A stretch of DNA of 64,000 nt from Mucilaginibacter pineti (GTDB taxonomy: Bacteria; Bacteroidota; Bacteroidia; Sphingobacteriales; Sphingobacteriaceae), in NCBI RefSeq assembly GCF_900101875.1, contig NZ_FNAI01000001.1, forward strand, positions 310,001-374,000, written 5' to 3'. Each line of letters begins with the position of its first letter. The first letter of the stretch is position 1. Positions 25,898 to 34,458 of this stretch are shown here, in pieces. Position numbers and translations under genes: made by a program. The notes under the pieces were generated by a model, which saw nothing but the letters and a program-made list of their open reading frames with translations, did no database searches and was not told the origin of the DNA.

Positions 25898-26689
25898 TTA
25901 GTTGGCTTTCTCTTGCACTTTACGCAAAGTGACGCTTTTATAAGACCTTATCATAAAACTAATGAGGTCGGTAACGTTCATGGGCGGTTTATTGGTAGTA
26001 ATGCTAAGCTTCTTTTTAGTGTTGGTATATTCAATAGCAAAATAATAATTTGGCGCATCGGCAACAGTGCCGGTTTGTTCCCAGTCTGCCATTTTTTTAA
26101 GCTCACTGTGCTTCAATAAATAGTTAAGGGTATCTAATTGCGCTGCCGATAATTTACCTGTATAGGTTCCGCTGTAATTACCAACGTGTTCACCTGCTTT
26201 CAATTTATAATCGCCATTGGCCAAAATTTCTATTCCCAGCTGGGGGCAGTCGCCATAACAGGTAGATGATAAAAAACTAAGCTTCGAAAACTTGATATCT
26301 TTGTCGTAACTGTTTTTAAAGTTGGTAAACTCATAAGTTATATTGCCCGCAAGTTTAATGGCATTAGGGTCAATAGCTTTTAAGTAAAGCCTGCTCGGGG
26401 TAATATTCCGTATCAGGAATTTAAAATCATCGCGGTGCTTTTTGCTGAATTTATCGGCGCTTGATGTATAAATATCAGACATGATGAGGGTGTCTTTTAC
26501 AATAGCGTATTTGCTTTTCGAGCCGTCTATACCGTCGAAATTGTAATTTATATGCCCTTGTGAAAAGTACAAATAGCCCAGTGATTTAGTTATCCACCGG
26601 ATAGAATCTAACTGTACCTTTTGCGCGGATGACAGATTCCACATTAGTACGAACACCAATAGAACAGACCCGCGTTTACTCATTTGCAT
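25898..26689 (-). CDS. secreted DUF6438-domain protein
   Basis: A 263-aa protein with a signal peptide (KRGSVLLVFVLMWNLSSAQ, likely cleaved before Q). The C-terminal half contains CYGDCPQLGIEILANGDYKL, the signature of DUF6438 (a CxGxCPxY/L-like opening and a G-D-Y strand), followed by the GTYTGKLSAAQLDTL segment. The two Cys may be disulfide-bonded in the periplasm. The N-terminal half (about 25-130) is unassigned. It is followed on the same strand by the small membrane-anchored gene. Function unknown. Confidence 0.75.
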   Translation of the reverse strand: MQMSKRGSVLLVFVLMWNLSSAQKVQLDSIRWITKSLGYLYFSQGHINYNFDGIDGSKSKYAIVKDTLIMSDIYTSSADKFSKKHRDDFKFLIRNITPSRLYLKAIDPNAIKLAGNITYEFTNFKNSYDKDIKFSKLSFLSSTCYGDCPQLGIEILANGDYKLKAGEHVGNYSGTYTGKLSAAQLDTLNYLLKHSELKKMADWEQTGTVADAPNYYFAIEYTNTKKKLSITTNKPPMNVTDLISFMIRSYKSVTLRKVQEKAN

Positions 26690-26719
26690 TTAAATTTTAA
26701 TGATTTATGCTATAACGCA

Positions 26720-27352
26720 TTACAGGCTCATATAATATGCGGTTAATGATTCAAAATCATCAAATCGCAATTGATAGTCGTCTGTTTTACCAAATCCATA
26801 GCTCACAAATATAAACGGCAGGCCAGCCATATGTGTCTGTTCAGCGTCACCTTGTGTATCGCCAACATAAACGGGGTTTTTCAATTCATGTTTATCAATA
26901 AGTATTTGCATATTATGGTGCTTGGGCATACCATTATAACCATACGCAATAGAATCTGTAATATCATTGCCAATGCCGGCCCAGCTAATAAACAGCGGGA
27001 TAATACCAACTGCGCAATTACTCAATACAAATAATTTGTATTTGGTACTTAATTGCTTTATGCCCTCGGTAACGCCAGGATATACATTGCCGCCGCTTGT
27101 GGGGATAATTTGCCTGCGGGTTTCATTTACATCCATGTAAATTCCCATCGCCTTATCATCGTCAAGATCGGGTAGTAAAATTTTGGTGAGCTTTCTGCCT
27201 TCCATACCCATTAAGCCCATAAGTTCATCGCGGCCGATAATTCTTTTTATGGCCAGTTTTTCAAAAGTGAGATTCCATGAACTGGCATAGGTGTCAACGG
27301 CATCCCAAAGGGTTCCGTCCATGTCAAAAATCAGGCTATCGGGTTTCTGCAT
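26720..27352 (-). CDS. HAD-family phosphatase (phosphoglycolate-phosphatase-like)
   Basis: A 210-aa HAD hydrolase, subfamily IA. Motif I is IFDMDGTLWD (residues 8-17, nucleophile D10 and acid/base D12), the cap follows, motif II is FVLSNC, and motif III/IV is PVYVGDTQGDAEQTHMAG with the Mg2+-binding Asp pair. It is like Gph or beta-phosphoglucomutase-type enzymes, with a plain phosphatase most likely. Nothing nearby suggests a specific substrate. The DUF6438 gene begins 30 nt downstream on the same strand. Confidence 0.85.
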   Translation of the reverse strand: MQKPDSLIFDMDGTLWDAVDTYASSWNLTFEKLAIKRIIGRDELMGLMGMEGRKLTKILLPDLDDDKAMGIYMDVNETRRQIIPTSGGNVYPGVTEGIKQLSTKYKLFVLSNCAVGIIPLFISWAGIGNDITDSIAYGYNGMPKHHNMQILIDKHELKNPVYVGDTQGDAEQTHMAGLPFIFVSYGFGKTDDYQLRFDDFESLTAYYMSL

Positions 27353-27464
27353 ATAAACAATTGAGCTTTTTTGCTAAGATGTAAAATTAAGCTTAGCCAT
27401 AAAAGTAATGTTCATCTTTTCTTCATTATTAATCTTCACCTTAGCAGTGTGATAAGGTTAATGT

Positions 27465-27529
27465 GGGTTGGCTTAGCAGGAGGCTAACCCCATATAGGCC
27501 TCTGCTTTAACAAGCGGGGGCCTTTTTTA
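27465..27529 (+). ncRNA. candidate small RNA end: two hairpins with an orphan terminator
   Basis: On the + strand a 9-bp hairpin (27465-27473 with 27482-27490, with two wobbles) is followed at once by a 12-bp terminator hairpin (27496-27507 with 27512-27523, loop TAAC, two T-G wobbles) and a T-run (27524-27528). Both neighbouring genes are on the - strand, so no known + transcript needs this terminator. A short + strand RNA starting between 27353 and 27465 would fit. The 5' end and promoter are not evident. Confidence 0.4.
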
Positions 27530-27546
27530 TTTTAAGCTAACCCGCT

Positions 27547-28209
27547 TTACAACAACGTTATGCCATCACCCACTTCATATACTTCATGAAACTTTATGCC
27601 TTGTTTATCAAAATGTTTTACATAGGCCGCATAGCGCTGTTTTATGAAGAATGTTTTAGCGTAGCCATCATGAACGGGGAGTATTTGTTTGGGCTGTAGT
27701 TTATCGGCAAAGCCCGATATGCGTAGTTCGTTGGCAAAAGGTGCCATTGTTACCATAAGTAACAGTTCTATACCTTTAAAATCCAATAGCTTATTTTCCA
27801 TTGAATCAACGGGATGTAAAACCTTATCATTTATAATAAACCCCGTCATTTGAGGTGCTGGGTTATCCATTATGGGCTCATGAGTTACCGGGAATGCCTT
27901 AAGTTTGAAGGGGCCGTGTTGTTCAGTTGCATCTTCCAGGATATGATAGGGAATGTTTGCCTTATCAAGCTCCTTCCCTATTTGCGTATTGGTAATTACT
28001 GTAGCACCACTTAACGCGAGAATATTTTGCAGAATTTCTATATCGTAATGATCCGGGTGGATATGAGTTATCACTACAGCATTTACATCCTTAAACATTT
28101 GTGGGGTTACCAATCCCTCGGCAAAAGAAAACTTCCCGGGATCGAACAATAATTTATAGCCATTCAGCTCAAAAACAAGGCAAGAATGCAGGTATTTAGA
28201 TATTTTCAT
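27547..28209 (-). CDS. metallo-beta-lactamase-fold hydrolase
   Basis: A 220-aa MBL-fold protein of the UlaG/UPF0173-like short type. The zinc motif is VVITHIHPDHYDIEIL (HxHxDH), followed by a TVITNTQIGKEL segment and FPVTHEP, and the late IMDNPAPQMTGFIIN and KQILPVHDGYA His residues. Such proteins hydrolyse phosphodiesters, lactones or similar bonds; the substrate is unknown. It is downstream of the TPR kinase by about 45 nt on the same strand and may be part of its transcript. Confidence 0.85.
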   Translation of the reverse strand: MKISKYLHSCLVFELNGYKLLFDPGKFSFAEGLVTPQMFKDVNAVVITHIHPDHYDIEILQNILALSGATVITNTQIGKELDKANIPYHILEDATEQHGPFKLKAFPVTHEPIMDNPAPQMTGFIINDKVLHPVDSMENKLLDFKGIELLLMVTMAPFANELRISGFADKLQPKQILPVHDGYAKTFFIKQRYAAYVKHFDKQGIKFHEVYEVGDGITLL

Positions 28210-28253
28210 TAGTGCTGATTTGTTAAATAAACCTTACAAGCAGCGTATGGTTT

Positions 28254-30332
28254 TTACTTTGGTAACGAAAAGTAGAACGTGGTACCATTTTCGGTGTCAC
28301 TTTCAAACCAGATACGGCCATTATGCTTCTCAATGATCTGCTGACAAATGGAAAGTCCCAAACCGAACGATTTTTCGCCCTCGGTACCGGGGCGTTTGGC
28401 ATCGGTAAACATATTAAATACCTGGTGTTTAAGTTTATCGGGGATACCTATGCCGTTATCCTTAACGGATACCTGTACCTCATTTTCCAGATCAATTACT
28501 TTAACAAATATATAACCCCCCACCGGGCTAAACTTTATTGCATTACTGATAAGGTTACCCACCACCCGCCAAATTTTTTCCCGGCTCATCATTATTTCCA
28601 GCGGATCACTTAACAAATCAAGACTTATCGATTGGTCTTTTTCTGCAGCTTTAAAACGGAGCAGCTCAACACTGTTATTTAACAAACCATTTATGTCTAC
28701 CGGTTCCTTATTAAGCGTTGTTGTGGCGGTGTTGGCAGCTTCCAATATCTCGTTTATTAATTCCAGCGAATTAAATGAGGTTTCCCGGATAATGTTTAGC
28801 ATTTCTTTTTGATCGTCGGTGTATTCATCATCGCCCATTGCGGTGGTTAGTGACGCTATGCCGCTTATTGGGTTGCGGAGGTCATGCGCCACGGTTCGCA
28901 TAATTCTGTCCTTTTCCTGGCCATTTACTTTAAGTTCATCAAGTGCAAATTCAAGGTGGGTGTTTTGTTTGTTGATCTGGTCATTTAATCCACCCAATAC
29001 TTTGATATTCTTTTTTGATTTTTGCCAGTTTAAAAAGATGAGCGAAATTATACTCAGCAGCATCACACCAAAAACGGCGGCAACCCGCAGGTAAATATTC
29101 TGCTGCTGATTATTTTTTTTGAGCTTGTCAAACTCGTTGTCTTTTTCCAGTCGCTTTATTTGCTCGGCTATATCTGCCTCTTTTAACGATCTGTTTTTCT
29201 GACTGATAGAATCCTTCAGCGCATCGTACTGCGTAAAATACTTCATAGCCAAAACAGGCTGGTTTATTTTATCGTAATAAACAGACATCAGGTTATTCCA
29301 GTCGGCCAATACCTGTACGTCTTTTATTATGTCAGATTGCTGATGCAGTTTATTTAAAGTGAGCAAAAGGGAATCGTTTTTGCCCTGGGCTGCATAACAC
29401 TGGGCTAACTTAATTTCGGAATATAGGGCATCCTGGTTATCACTGCCCTTGCGTAAGTTAATTTCGATACTTTTCCGGAGCAGGACTTTGGCCAGTTCAT
29501 AGTTTTTTAGCCATATATATATGTTTGCCTGGTTACCATAAATTACACCGCGGGCTACATCAAGTAATTGCGGCTTTAGTTTGCTTTGTACGGCATGGTC
29601 ATCTATATATTTTAGGCCGAGGTTGTAAAAATAAAGTGCGCTATCGACATTGTTTATTTTACTATAACATAAACCAATATTATTTAATAACTCCTGCTTT
29701 CTGAAAAACGCGTTGTTATCGGGGCCGCAAGAGCCATTTTCTTTCGAACTGGTTTTAAAGCTGGTGGCAGCCTGCTGATAACGCTCCTGCTTGTACAGGA
29801 TCATACCCATCCGGTAGCTGTAATCACTCAGTATGCAATTATCTAAATTATTAGTGCCTATTAACTTACCCTGGTAAAAATACTGGTATGATTCATTGAA
29901 TTTATTCTCGGCAAATAACAGATCTCCCCTATAAAAAAAAGCCTGTGCATATTCGTTAGGATATTTGAGTTTTTTCTCGGGCGTATCAAAAAGGTTAAGT
30001 AAGCTGTCTGAATAAAGCTTGGCTTTGCCGACGTCGCCCTCGGTATGGGACGTATATATATAACTGAACTCGTAATAATTGTAGGCTTGAACCAGGTTAA
30101 GGTTTTTGGTACGCTTGTAAACCGAATCCAGGTAATGCCTGGCCTCATCCTCATTACCAATTTGAAACATCCGGTTGGCCGAATCAAGTACCACGTCAAA
30201 TGCAGATGACGGTAATGAATTATCACTTGATCTGTTGCATGAAAAAGCAAAAGATAGGATACACAAAAAAATAACTATCACCGCCAAAGTGCCGTAATTG
30301 TATTTGCGGTAATAGTTTTTTGTAATCAACAT
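28254..30332 (-). CDS. TPR-sensor histidine kinase (copy 2)
   Basis: A 692-aa kinase. It has an N-terminal hydrophobic segment ending in SFAFSC, a possible lipobox, then a helical TPR region (about 35-400; YNLGLKYIDD and SALYFYN are TPR-like), then one transmembrane helix (IYLRVAAVFGVMLLSIISLI, about 415-437) and a short coiled coil. The kinase core has H-box RTVAHDLRNPISGIAS, N-box NLISNAIKFSP, DNGIGIPD and GLGLSICQQIIEKHNG. The TPR part would be outside the cytoplasmic membrane and the kinase inside. It is a clear paralogue of the gene immediately upstream. No cognate regulator is adjacent. Confidence 0.88.
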   Translation of the reverse strand: MLITKNYYRKYNYGTLAVIVIFLCILSFAFSCNRSSDNSLPSSAFDVVLDSANRMFQIGNEDEARHYLDSVYKRTKNLNLVQAYNYYEFSYIYTSHTEGDVGKAKLYSDSLLNLFDTPEKKLKYPNEYAQAFFYRGDLLFAENKFNESYQYFYQGKLIGTNNLDNCILSDYSYRMGMILYKQERYQQAATSFKTSSKENGSCGPDNNAFFRKQELLNNIGLCYSKINNVDSALYFYNLGLKYIDDHAVQSKLKPQLLDVARGVIYGNQANIYIWLKNYELAKVLLRKSIEINLRKGSDNQDALYSEIKLAQCYAAQGKNDSLLLTLNKLHQQSDIIKDVQVLADWNNLMSVYYDKINQPVLAMKYFTQYDALKDSISQKNRSLKEADIAEQIKRLEKDNEFDKLKKNNQQQNIYLRVAAVFGVMLLSIISLIFLNWQKSKKNIKVLGGLNDQINKQNTHLEFALDELKVNGQEKDRIMRTVAHDLRNPISGIASLTTAMGDDEYTDDQKEMLNIIRETSFNSLELINEILEAANTATTTLNKEPVDINGLLNNSVELLRFKAAEKDQSISLDLLSDPLEIMMSREKIWRVVGNLISNAIKFSPVGGYIFVKVIDLENEVQVSVKDNGIGIPDKLKHQVFNMFTDAKRPGTEGEKSFGLGLSICQQIIEKHNGRIWFESDTENGTTFYFSLPK

Positions 30333-30428
30333 TAATAATTAAGATCGGGGGTTTATTAAGGTTCTAAAATACAGTTTAAACTTAAATTGAGGCCTTGTAT
30401 TTAGTATTATTTTAATGCTTCGGCAATG

Positions 30429-32582
30429 TTAATGTAACACCGCCCGTTCTGTTGCCAACAAGTTTAACGTTTCAGTTTCATATGGGAGGAAAACATAGAA
30501 AGTAGTACCCAAGCCGGTATTACTTTGCAGCCATATTTTACCGTTGTGTTTTTCAATTATCTGGCGACAAATGGAAAGACCGAGTCCAAATGATTTTTCG
30601 CCTGCCGTACCAAGTCGCTTGGCATCGGTAAACATGTTAAATACTTCTTTTTGCAATTTGTCGGGAATGCCGATACCCGCGTCGCTCACTGCAATTTCAA
30701 CACCATTATTGCAATCTTTAACACCCACTGTTATAGTTTCTCCTTTGTTACTGAACTTTATAGCATTGCTTAAGAGATTGCCAATTACCCGCCATATTTT
30801 TTCCCGGTTGATATAAAGCCCGGGCAAATTTTCCTGGAGGTTGAGTACGATGTTTTGTTGTTTTTCAGCAGCTTTAAAGCGCAGCAATTCAACACAGCTG
30901 TTCAGCAGGGAACTGATATCCACCCAGTCTTTATTAAACTTTGCCGATGCGGTATTGGCGGCCTCTAAAATTTCATTGATTAATTCCAGCGAGTTATAGG
31001 AGGTATCTTTTATGAGGTTGATCATCTCCATTTGTTCGGCGGTATAATCATCGCTCGTCATGGCATCCGATAACGATGCTATTCCGCCCAGTGGATTCCG
31101 GAGATCGTGGGCCACTGCCCGTAATATTCTGTCTTTTTCGCGGCCTCCCCGGTTAAGTTCTTCCAGCGTGTTTTCGAGCACATTTTTTTGCTTGCGTATT
31201 TGGTCGTTAAGTGCTTTTACTGCCAGCACATCGCGTTTGGAGCGTTTTAAATTGCGGAACACGAGGAAAATGATAACCACCGCTAAAATGGAGAATGTAA
31301 CAGCCAGGTAAATATATATCAGTTGTAATTTGTTGTGATCTTTTAAGCTGTCAATTTTACCCTGCTTATCAAAATTTGCCTGTTGCTGGTTAACGTCGGT
31401 ACGTTTTAGTGAATTTGCTGCCTCGTTTATCGAATCTTTTAACGATGAATAGCTTTTCAGATACCTGAGCGCGTTTACTTCATCTTTCTTTAGCAGAAAA
31501 TACCTGCTCATTAAATAATTCCAATTGGTTTCGGCATCCTCATTAGCCAAACTATCTAACTGCGAACGGAGGTTATTGAGCGTTTTATAAAGATCCTGTT
31601 GATTATTAACCGTTAAATAAAGACGTGAAAGTTTAATTTCCGTTAGCTGTGCATCCCTGTTGTCATTTCCCTTACGCAGATTAATATTAATACTTTTTTT
31701 GAGCAATTGTTCGGCCGTAGCATAATCATGGGTTTGCAGGGCTATATCGCCCTGGTTACCGTAAACTACGCCGCGTGCAATCTCCAGCATGTTGGTATTG
31801 TTACTAAACCGTACACTGCTGACGTTTATAAATTTCAAAGCCATTGTAAAATATAGCGAGGCGCTGTCAATCATACCTGCGTTTTTATAGCTTTCACCAA
31901 CATTATCAAGCAATTCCTGTCGTTGATAAAATGATCTGAAATCATCTGGATAAGCCCAGCTTTGCTTGTAGCTGGTTTTAAAATAATTAGCGGCCTCTTT
32001 ATAATGAGATTGTTTGAACAAAATCATCCCCATGCGATAGGTATACTCGGCCAAAATTTCGTTATTTATCTGACTTTTTCCTATATAATAACCTTGATAA
32101 TAGCATCTGTAAGCCTCGGTATACTGATCAAGGCTGAAATAGGCATCACCGGCGGCAAAGTTTGCCTCGGCATAATCAACCATGTATTGTTTTTTGGTGA
32201 CGCTCTTTTTGGCCATCATTAACATGCTATCGGCATATAGCAATGTTTTTTTGAGGTTATGTGTGTTTTTTTTCTCGTACAGGTAATGGAAGCCATAAAA
32301 CCTGAACCTGTCATGAACAAAAGGATGTTTGAGCTTTCTGTAAGTTGAATCGAGGTATTGGGTACCTATCAGCGGCTTGTTCTTAAAACTGTAGTAGTTA
32401 TTTACCGTATCGTAAATAACTTTAAATTCTTTGGAATAGTCGCCAGTGTCGATAGTGTTATTTGAACAGGATTGAAAAATTAGTGTAAAAGCGAAAAGCG
32501 CCCACAAAATATGGTCGCGAAAAATGAATTTAACGTAATTTAGGTTTGGCGGGGATAAAAACATTATGCAATACGTATACAA
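30429..32582 (-). CDS. TPR-sensor histidine kinase (copy 1)
   Basis: A 717-aa kinase with the same layout as its downstream paralogue: hydrophobic start ending in FTLIFQSCSNN, TPR sensor, transmembrane helix (LIYIYLAVTFSILAVVIIFL), coiled coil, H-box RAVAHDLRNPLGGIAS, N-box NLLSNAIKFSN, DAGIGIPDKL and GLGLSICRQIIEKHNG. The kinase halves of the two proteins are very similar, the TPR halves less so, as expected of a tandem duplication followed by sensor divergence. The start could be six codons later (MFLSPPN); both keep the hydrophobic segment. The gap to the paralogue is 96 nt. Confidence 0.88.
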   Translation of the reverse strand: MYTYCIMFLSPPNLNYVKFIFRDHILWALFAFTLIFQSCSNNTIDTGDYSKEFKVIYDTVNNYYSFKNKPLIGTQYLDSTYRKLKHPFVHDRFRFYGFHYLYEKKNTHNLKKTLLYADSMLMMAKKSVTKKQYMVDYAEANFAAGDAYFSLDQYTEAYRCYYQGYYIGKSQINNEILAEYTYRMGMILFKQSHYKEAANYFKTSYKQSWAYPDDFRSFYQRQELLDNVGESYKNAGMIDSASLYFTMALKFINVSSVRFSNNTNMLEIARGVVYGNQGDIALQTHDYATAEQLLKKSININLRKGNDNRDAQLTEIKLSRLYLTVNNQQDLYKTLNNLRSQLDSLANEDAETNWNYLMSRYFLLKKDEVNALRYLKSYSSLKDSINEAANSLKRTDVNQQQANFDKQGKIDSLKDHNKLQLIYIYLAVTFSILAVVIIFLVFRNLKRSKRDVLAVKALNDQIRKQKNVLENTLEELNRGGREKDRILRAVAHDLRNPLGGIASLSDAMTSDDYTAEQMEMINLIKDTSYNSLELINEILEAANTASAKFNKDWVDISSLLNSCVELLRFKAAEKQQNIVLNLQENLPGLYINREKIWRVIGNLLSNAIKFSNKGETITVGVKDCNNGVEIAVSDAGIGIPDKLQKEVFNMFTDAKRLGTAGEKSFGLGLSICRQIIEKHNGKIWLQSNTGLGTTFYVFLPYETETLNLLATERAVLH

Positions 32583-32661
32583 ATATAGCTATACAACTTT
32601 AACGAATGTTATTTGTAATATGCCTTGCTACGTATTGCTCGCTTAATGGTTACAAAGAATT

Positions 32662-33843
32662 TTATTTAAATGCATCTTCACCGGTTATATCCATTCCGGT
32701 AATTAAAAGGTGAATATCGTGGGTACCCTCATAAGTAATAACAGATTCCAGGTTCATCATGTGCCGCATAATAGGATATTCGCCGGTAATGCCCATACCA
32801 CCCAGTATTTGCCTGGCTTCGCGGGCTATATTAATGGCGGTTTCTACACTGTTACGTTTTGCCATAGAAATTTGCGCGGCTGTTGCCCTGTTCTCATTTT
32901 TAAGTACCCCTAAACGCCAAACCAACAACTGAGCTTTGGTGATTTCGGTAATCATTTCTGCCAGTTTTTTTTGCTGTAGCTGAAACGCTGCTATTGGTTT
33001 ACCAAATTGTACCCGTTCTTTAGCATACCTTAAAGCGGTATCATAGCAATCCATAGCTGCACCAAGTGCCCCCCATGCAATACCGTAGCGGGCCTGGTTT
33101 AAACATCCCAGCGGGCCCTTTAAGCCTGATACGTTAGGCAGCAGATTTTCTTTTGGAACTTTAACATTATCAAACACCAACTCGCCGGTGGCAGATGCTC
33201 TTAACGACCACTTGTTATGTGTAGTTGGCGTTGTAAAGCCCTCCATCCCGCGTTCAACTATTAAACCACGGACCTTTCCGCTTTCGTCCCTGGCCCAAAC
33301 AATGGCAATATCGGCAAACGGCGAATTGGAGATCCACATTTTGGCACCATTTAAAACGAAATGATCGCCCGCATCTTTAATATTGGTGGTCATGCCTCCC
33401 GGATTCGATCCATGATCGGGTTCGGTTAGGCCGAAACAGCCCATGATTTCGCCAGATGCAAGCCTTGGTAAATACTTTTTACGCTGTTCTTCAGAACCAT
33501 AAGCATAAATAGGATACATTACCAATGAGCCCTGAACTGACGATGCCGAGCGGATGCCAGAATCCCCACGTTCAATTTCCTGCATAATAATGCCGTAGGC
33601 CATATAATCTAACCCTGCGCCGCCATATTCAACCGGGATGGTTGGGCCAAATGCGCCTATTTCGGCAAGGCCTTTGATCAGGTGCATTGGGAACTCGGCT
33701 TTTTGGGCATAGTCCTCAATTATAGGGCTCAATTCCTTTTTTACCCAATCACGTACCGACGAGCGGATTAGCTTGTGTTCCTCCGTTAGTAATTCATCTA
33801 ATTGGTAATAATCGGGCGATTCGTACAGATCTGTTTTGGCCAT
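32662..33843 (-). CDS. acyl-CoA dehydrogenase, glutaryl-CoA dehydrogenase-like
   Basis: A 393-aa enzyme from the ATG at 33843; the open frame runs on upstream to 34161 but that part contains a palindromic repeat and overlaps folB on the other strand, so it is not coding. Signatures: CFGLTEPDHGSNPGGMTT (flavin and substrate loop), WISNSPFADIAIVWAR, KRNSVETAINIARE, QILGGMGITGEYP, and SVITYEGTHDIHLL, where the Glu of YEGTHD is the catalytic base position typical of glutaryl-CoA dehydrogenase. It would oxidise and decarboxylate glutaryl-CoA to crotonyl-CoA in lysine/tryptophan breakdown, passing electrons to ETF. A related short acyl substrate cannot be excluded. Confidence 0.85.
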   Translation of the reverse strand: MAKTDLYESPDYYQLDELLTEEHKLIRSSVRDWVKKELSPIIEDYAQKAEFPMHLIKGLAEIGAFGPTIPVEYGGAGLDYMAYGIIMQEIERGDSGIRSASSVQGSLVMYPIYAYGSEEQRKKYLPRLASGEIMGCFGLTEPDHGSNPGGMTTNIKDAGDHFVLNGAKMWISNSPFADIAIVWARDESGKVRGLIVERGMEGFTTPTTHNKWSLRASATGELVFDNVKVPKENLLPNVSGLKGPLGCLNQARYGIAWGALGAAMDCYDTALRYAKERVQFGKPIAAFQLQQKKLAEMITEITKAQLLVWRLGVLKNENRATAAQISMAKRNSVETAINIAREARQILGGMGITGEYPIMRHMMNLESVITYEGTHDIHLLITGMDITGEDAFK

Positions 33844-33988
33844 AATATTATAGTTGGTAGGCAAATATATATGATTTAAAGTAGAGTTAAACAACATGAA
33901 ATCGCTGTTTTTGAATACTACAGGGCACTTTATTCCAAAAACTATGTTTAGCTTGTTTAAACCTGCTTTTTGAGTTGAAAAAAAATAT

Positions 33989-34064
33989 AAGCCCCCTCTA
34001 AATCTCCCCCGGCAAGGGCGACTTTTTAAGCCCTCTCTCCCGGGGAGGGTTTGGGAGGGGCTTG
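33989..34064. repeat. GC-rich intergenic palindromic repeat
   Basis: AAGCCCCCTCTAAATC at the left and GGGAGGGGCTTG at the right form the outer arms; inside lies CCCTCTCTCCCGGGGAGGG, which itself folds. This C/T-rich block with a CCTCTAAATCTCCCCC core is a form I know from many Bacteroidota intergenic regions. It lies between the divergent acyl-CoA dehydrogenase and folB genes, and its right edge carries the -33 TTG of the folB promoter. Confidence 0.55.
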
Positions 34065-34091
34065 TTATGCCAACAAAATCAACTATTTTTG
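34062..34091 (+). promoter_or_regulatory. folB promoter (TTG, 19 nt, TATTTTTG)
   Basis: TTG at 34062-34064 and TATTTTTG at 34084-34091 match the Bacteroidota sigma-A consensus (TTG about 19-20 nt before TAnnTTTG). The -7 element ends 4 nt before the ATG at 34096, so transcription should start on or next to the start codon, giving a leaderless or nearly leaderless mRNA. Confidence 0.65.
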
Positions 34092-34095
34092 AACC

Positions 34096-34458
34096 ATGAT
34101 TAACATTGCCTTGCAGGGTGCGGAGTTTTTTGCGTACCACGGGTTTTATCCCGAAGAACAAAAATTAGGATGCCGCTATCTGGTGGATATTGAAGTTGGA
34201 TTTGTACCTCAGGCAGCTATCATGGCCGATGAACTTGATAACACTGTTGACTATGAAAAATTGTACATCATAGCCTGCGAAGAGATGAAACATACCCGCA
34301 AGTTAATAGAAACCGTAGGCCAGGGAATATTGGATAAAATTATTGGCAAATACCCATTTGTTAAAACCATACATGTGGCTATTAAAAAGGTAAACCCACC
34401 ATTAATGGGGAAGGTGGCACATTCAAGTGTTGTTATAAGCTATCCATCGGCAATATGA
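34096..34458 (+). CDS. folB: dihydroneopterin aldolase FolB
   Basis: A 120-aa FolB. The characteristic segments are ALQGAEFFAYHGFYPEEQKLG (the tunnel-fold start with the conserved YHG), TVDYEKLYIIACEEM, and LIETVGQGILDKI, where the Glu contacts the pterin; the late KKVNPPL is the family KxxPP-like motif. It cleaves 7,8-dihydroneopterin to 6-hydroxymethyl-dihydropterin and glycolaldehyde in folate synthesis. The last 4 nt overlap the FAD oxidase gene; glycolaldehyde could be oxidised to glycolate, which may explain the pairing, but that is inference. Confidence 0.93.
   Translation: MINIALQGAEFFAYHGFYPEEQKLGCRYLVDIEVGFVPQAAIMADELDNTVDYEKLYIIACEEMKHTRKLIETVGQGILDKIIGKYPFVKTIHVAIKKVNPPLMGKVAHSSVVISYPSAI

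Noticed and set aside
33844..34161. Upstream in-frame extension of the acyl-CoA dehydrogenase to 34161
   Set aside because: The extra 106 residues run through a palindromic repeat and overlap folB in antisense; the real N-terminus (MAKTDLYESPDYY) fits at 33843.
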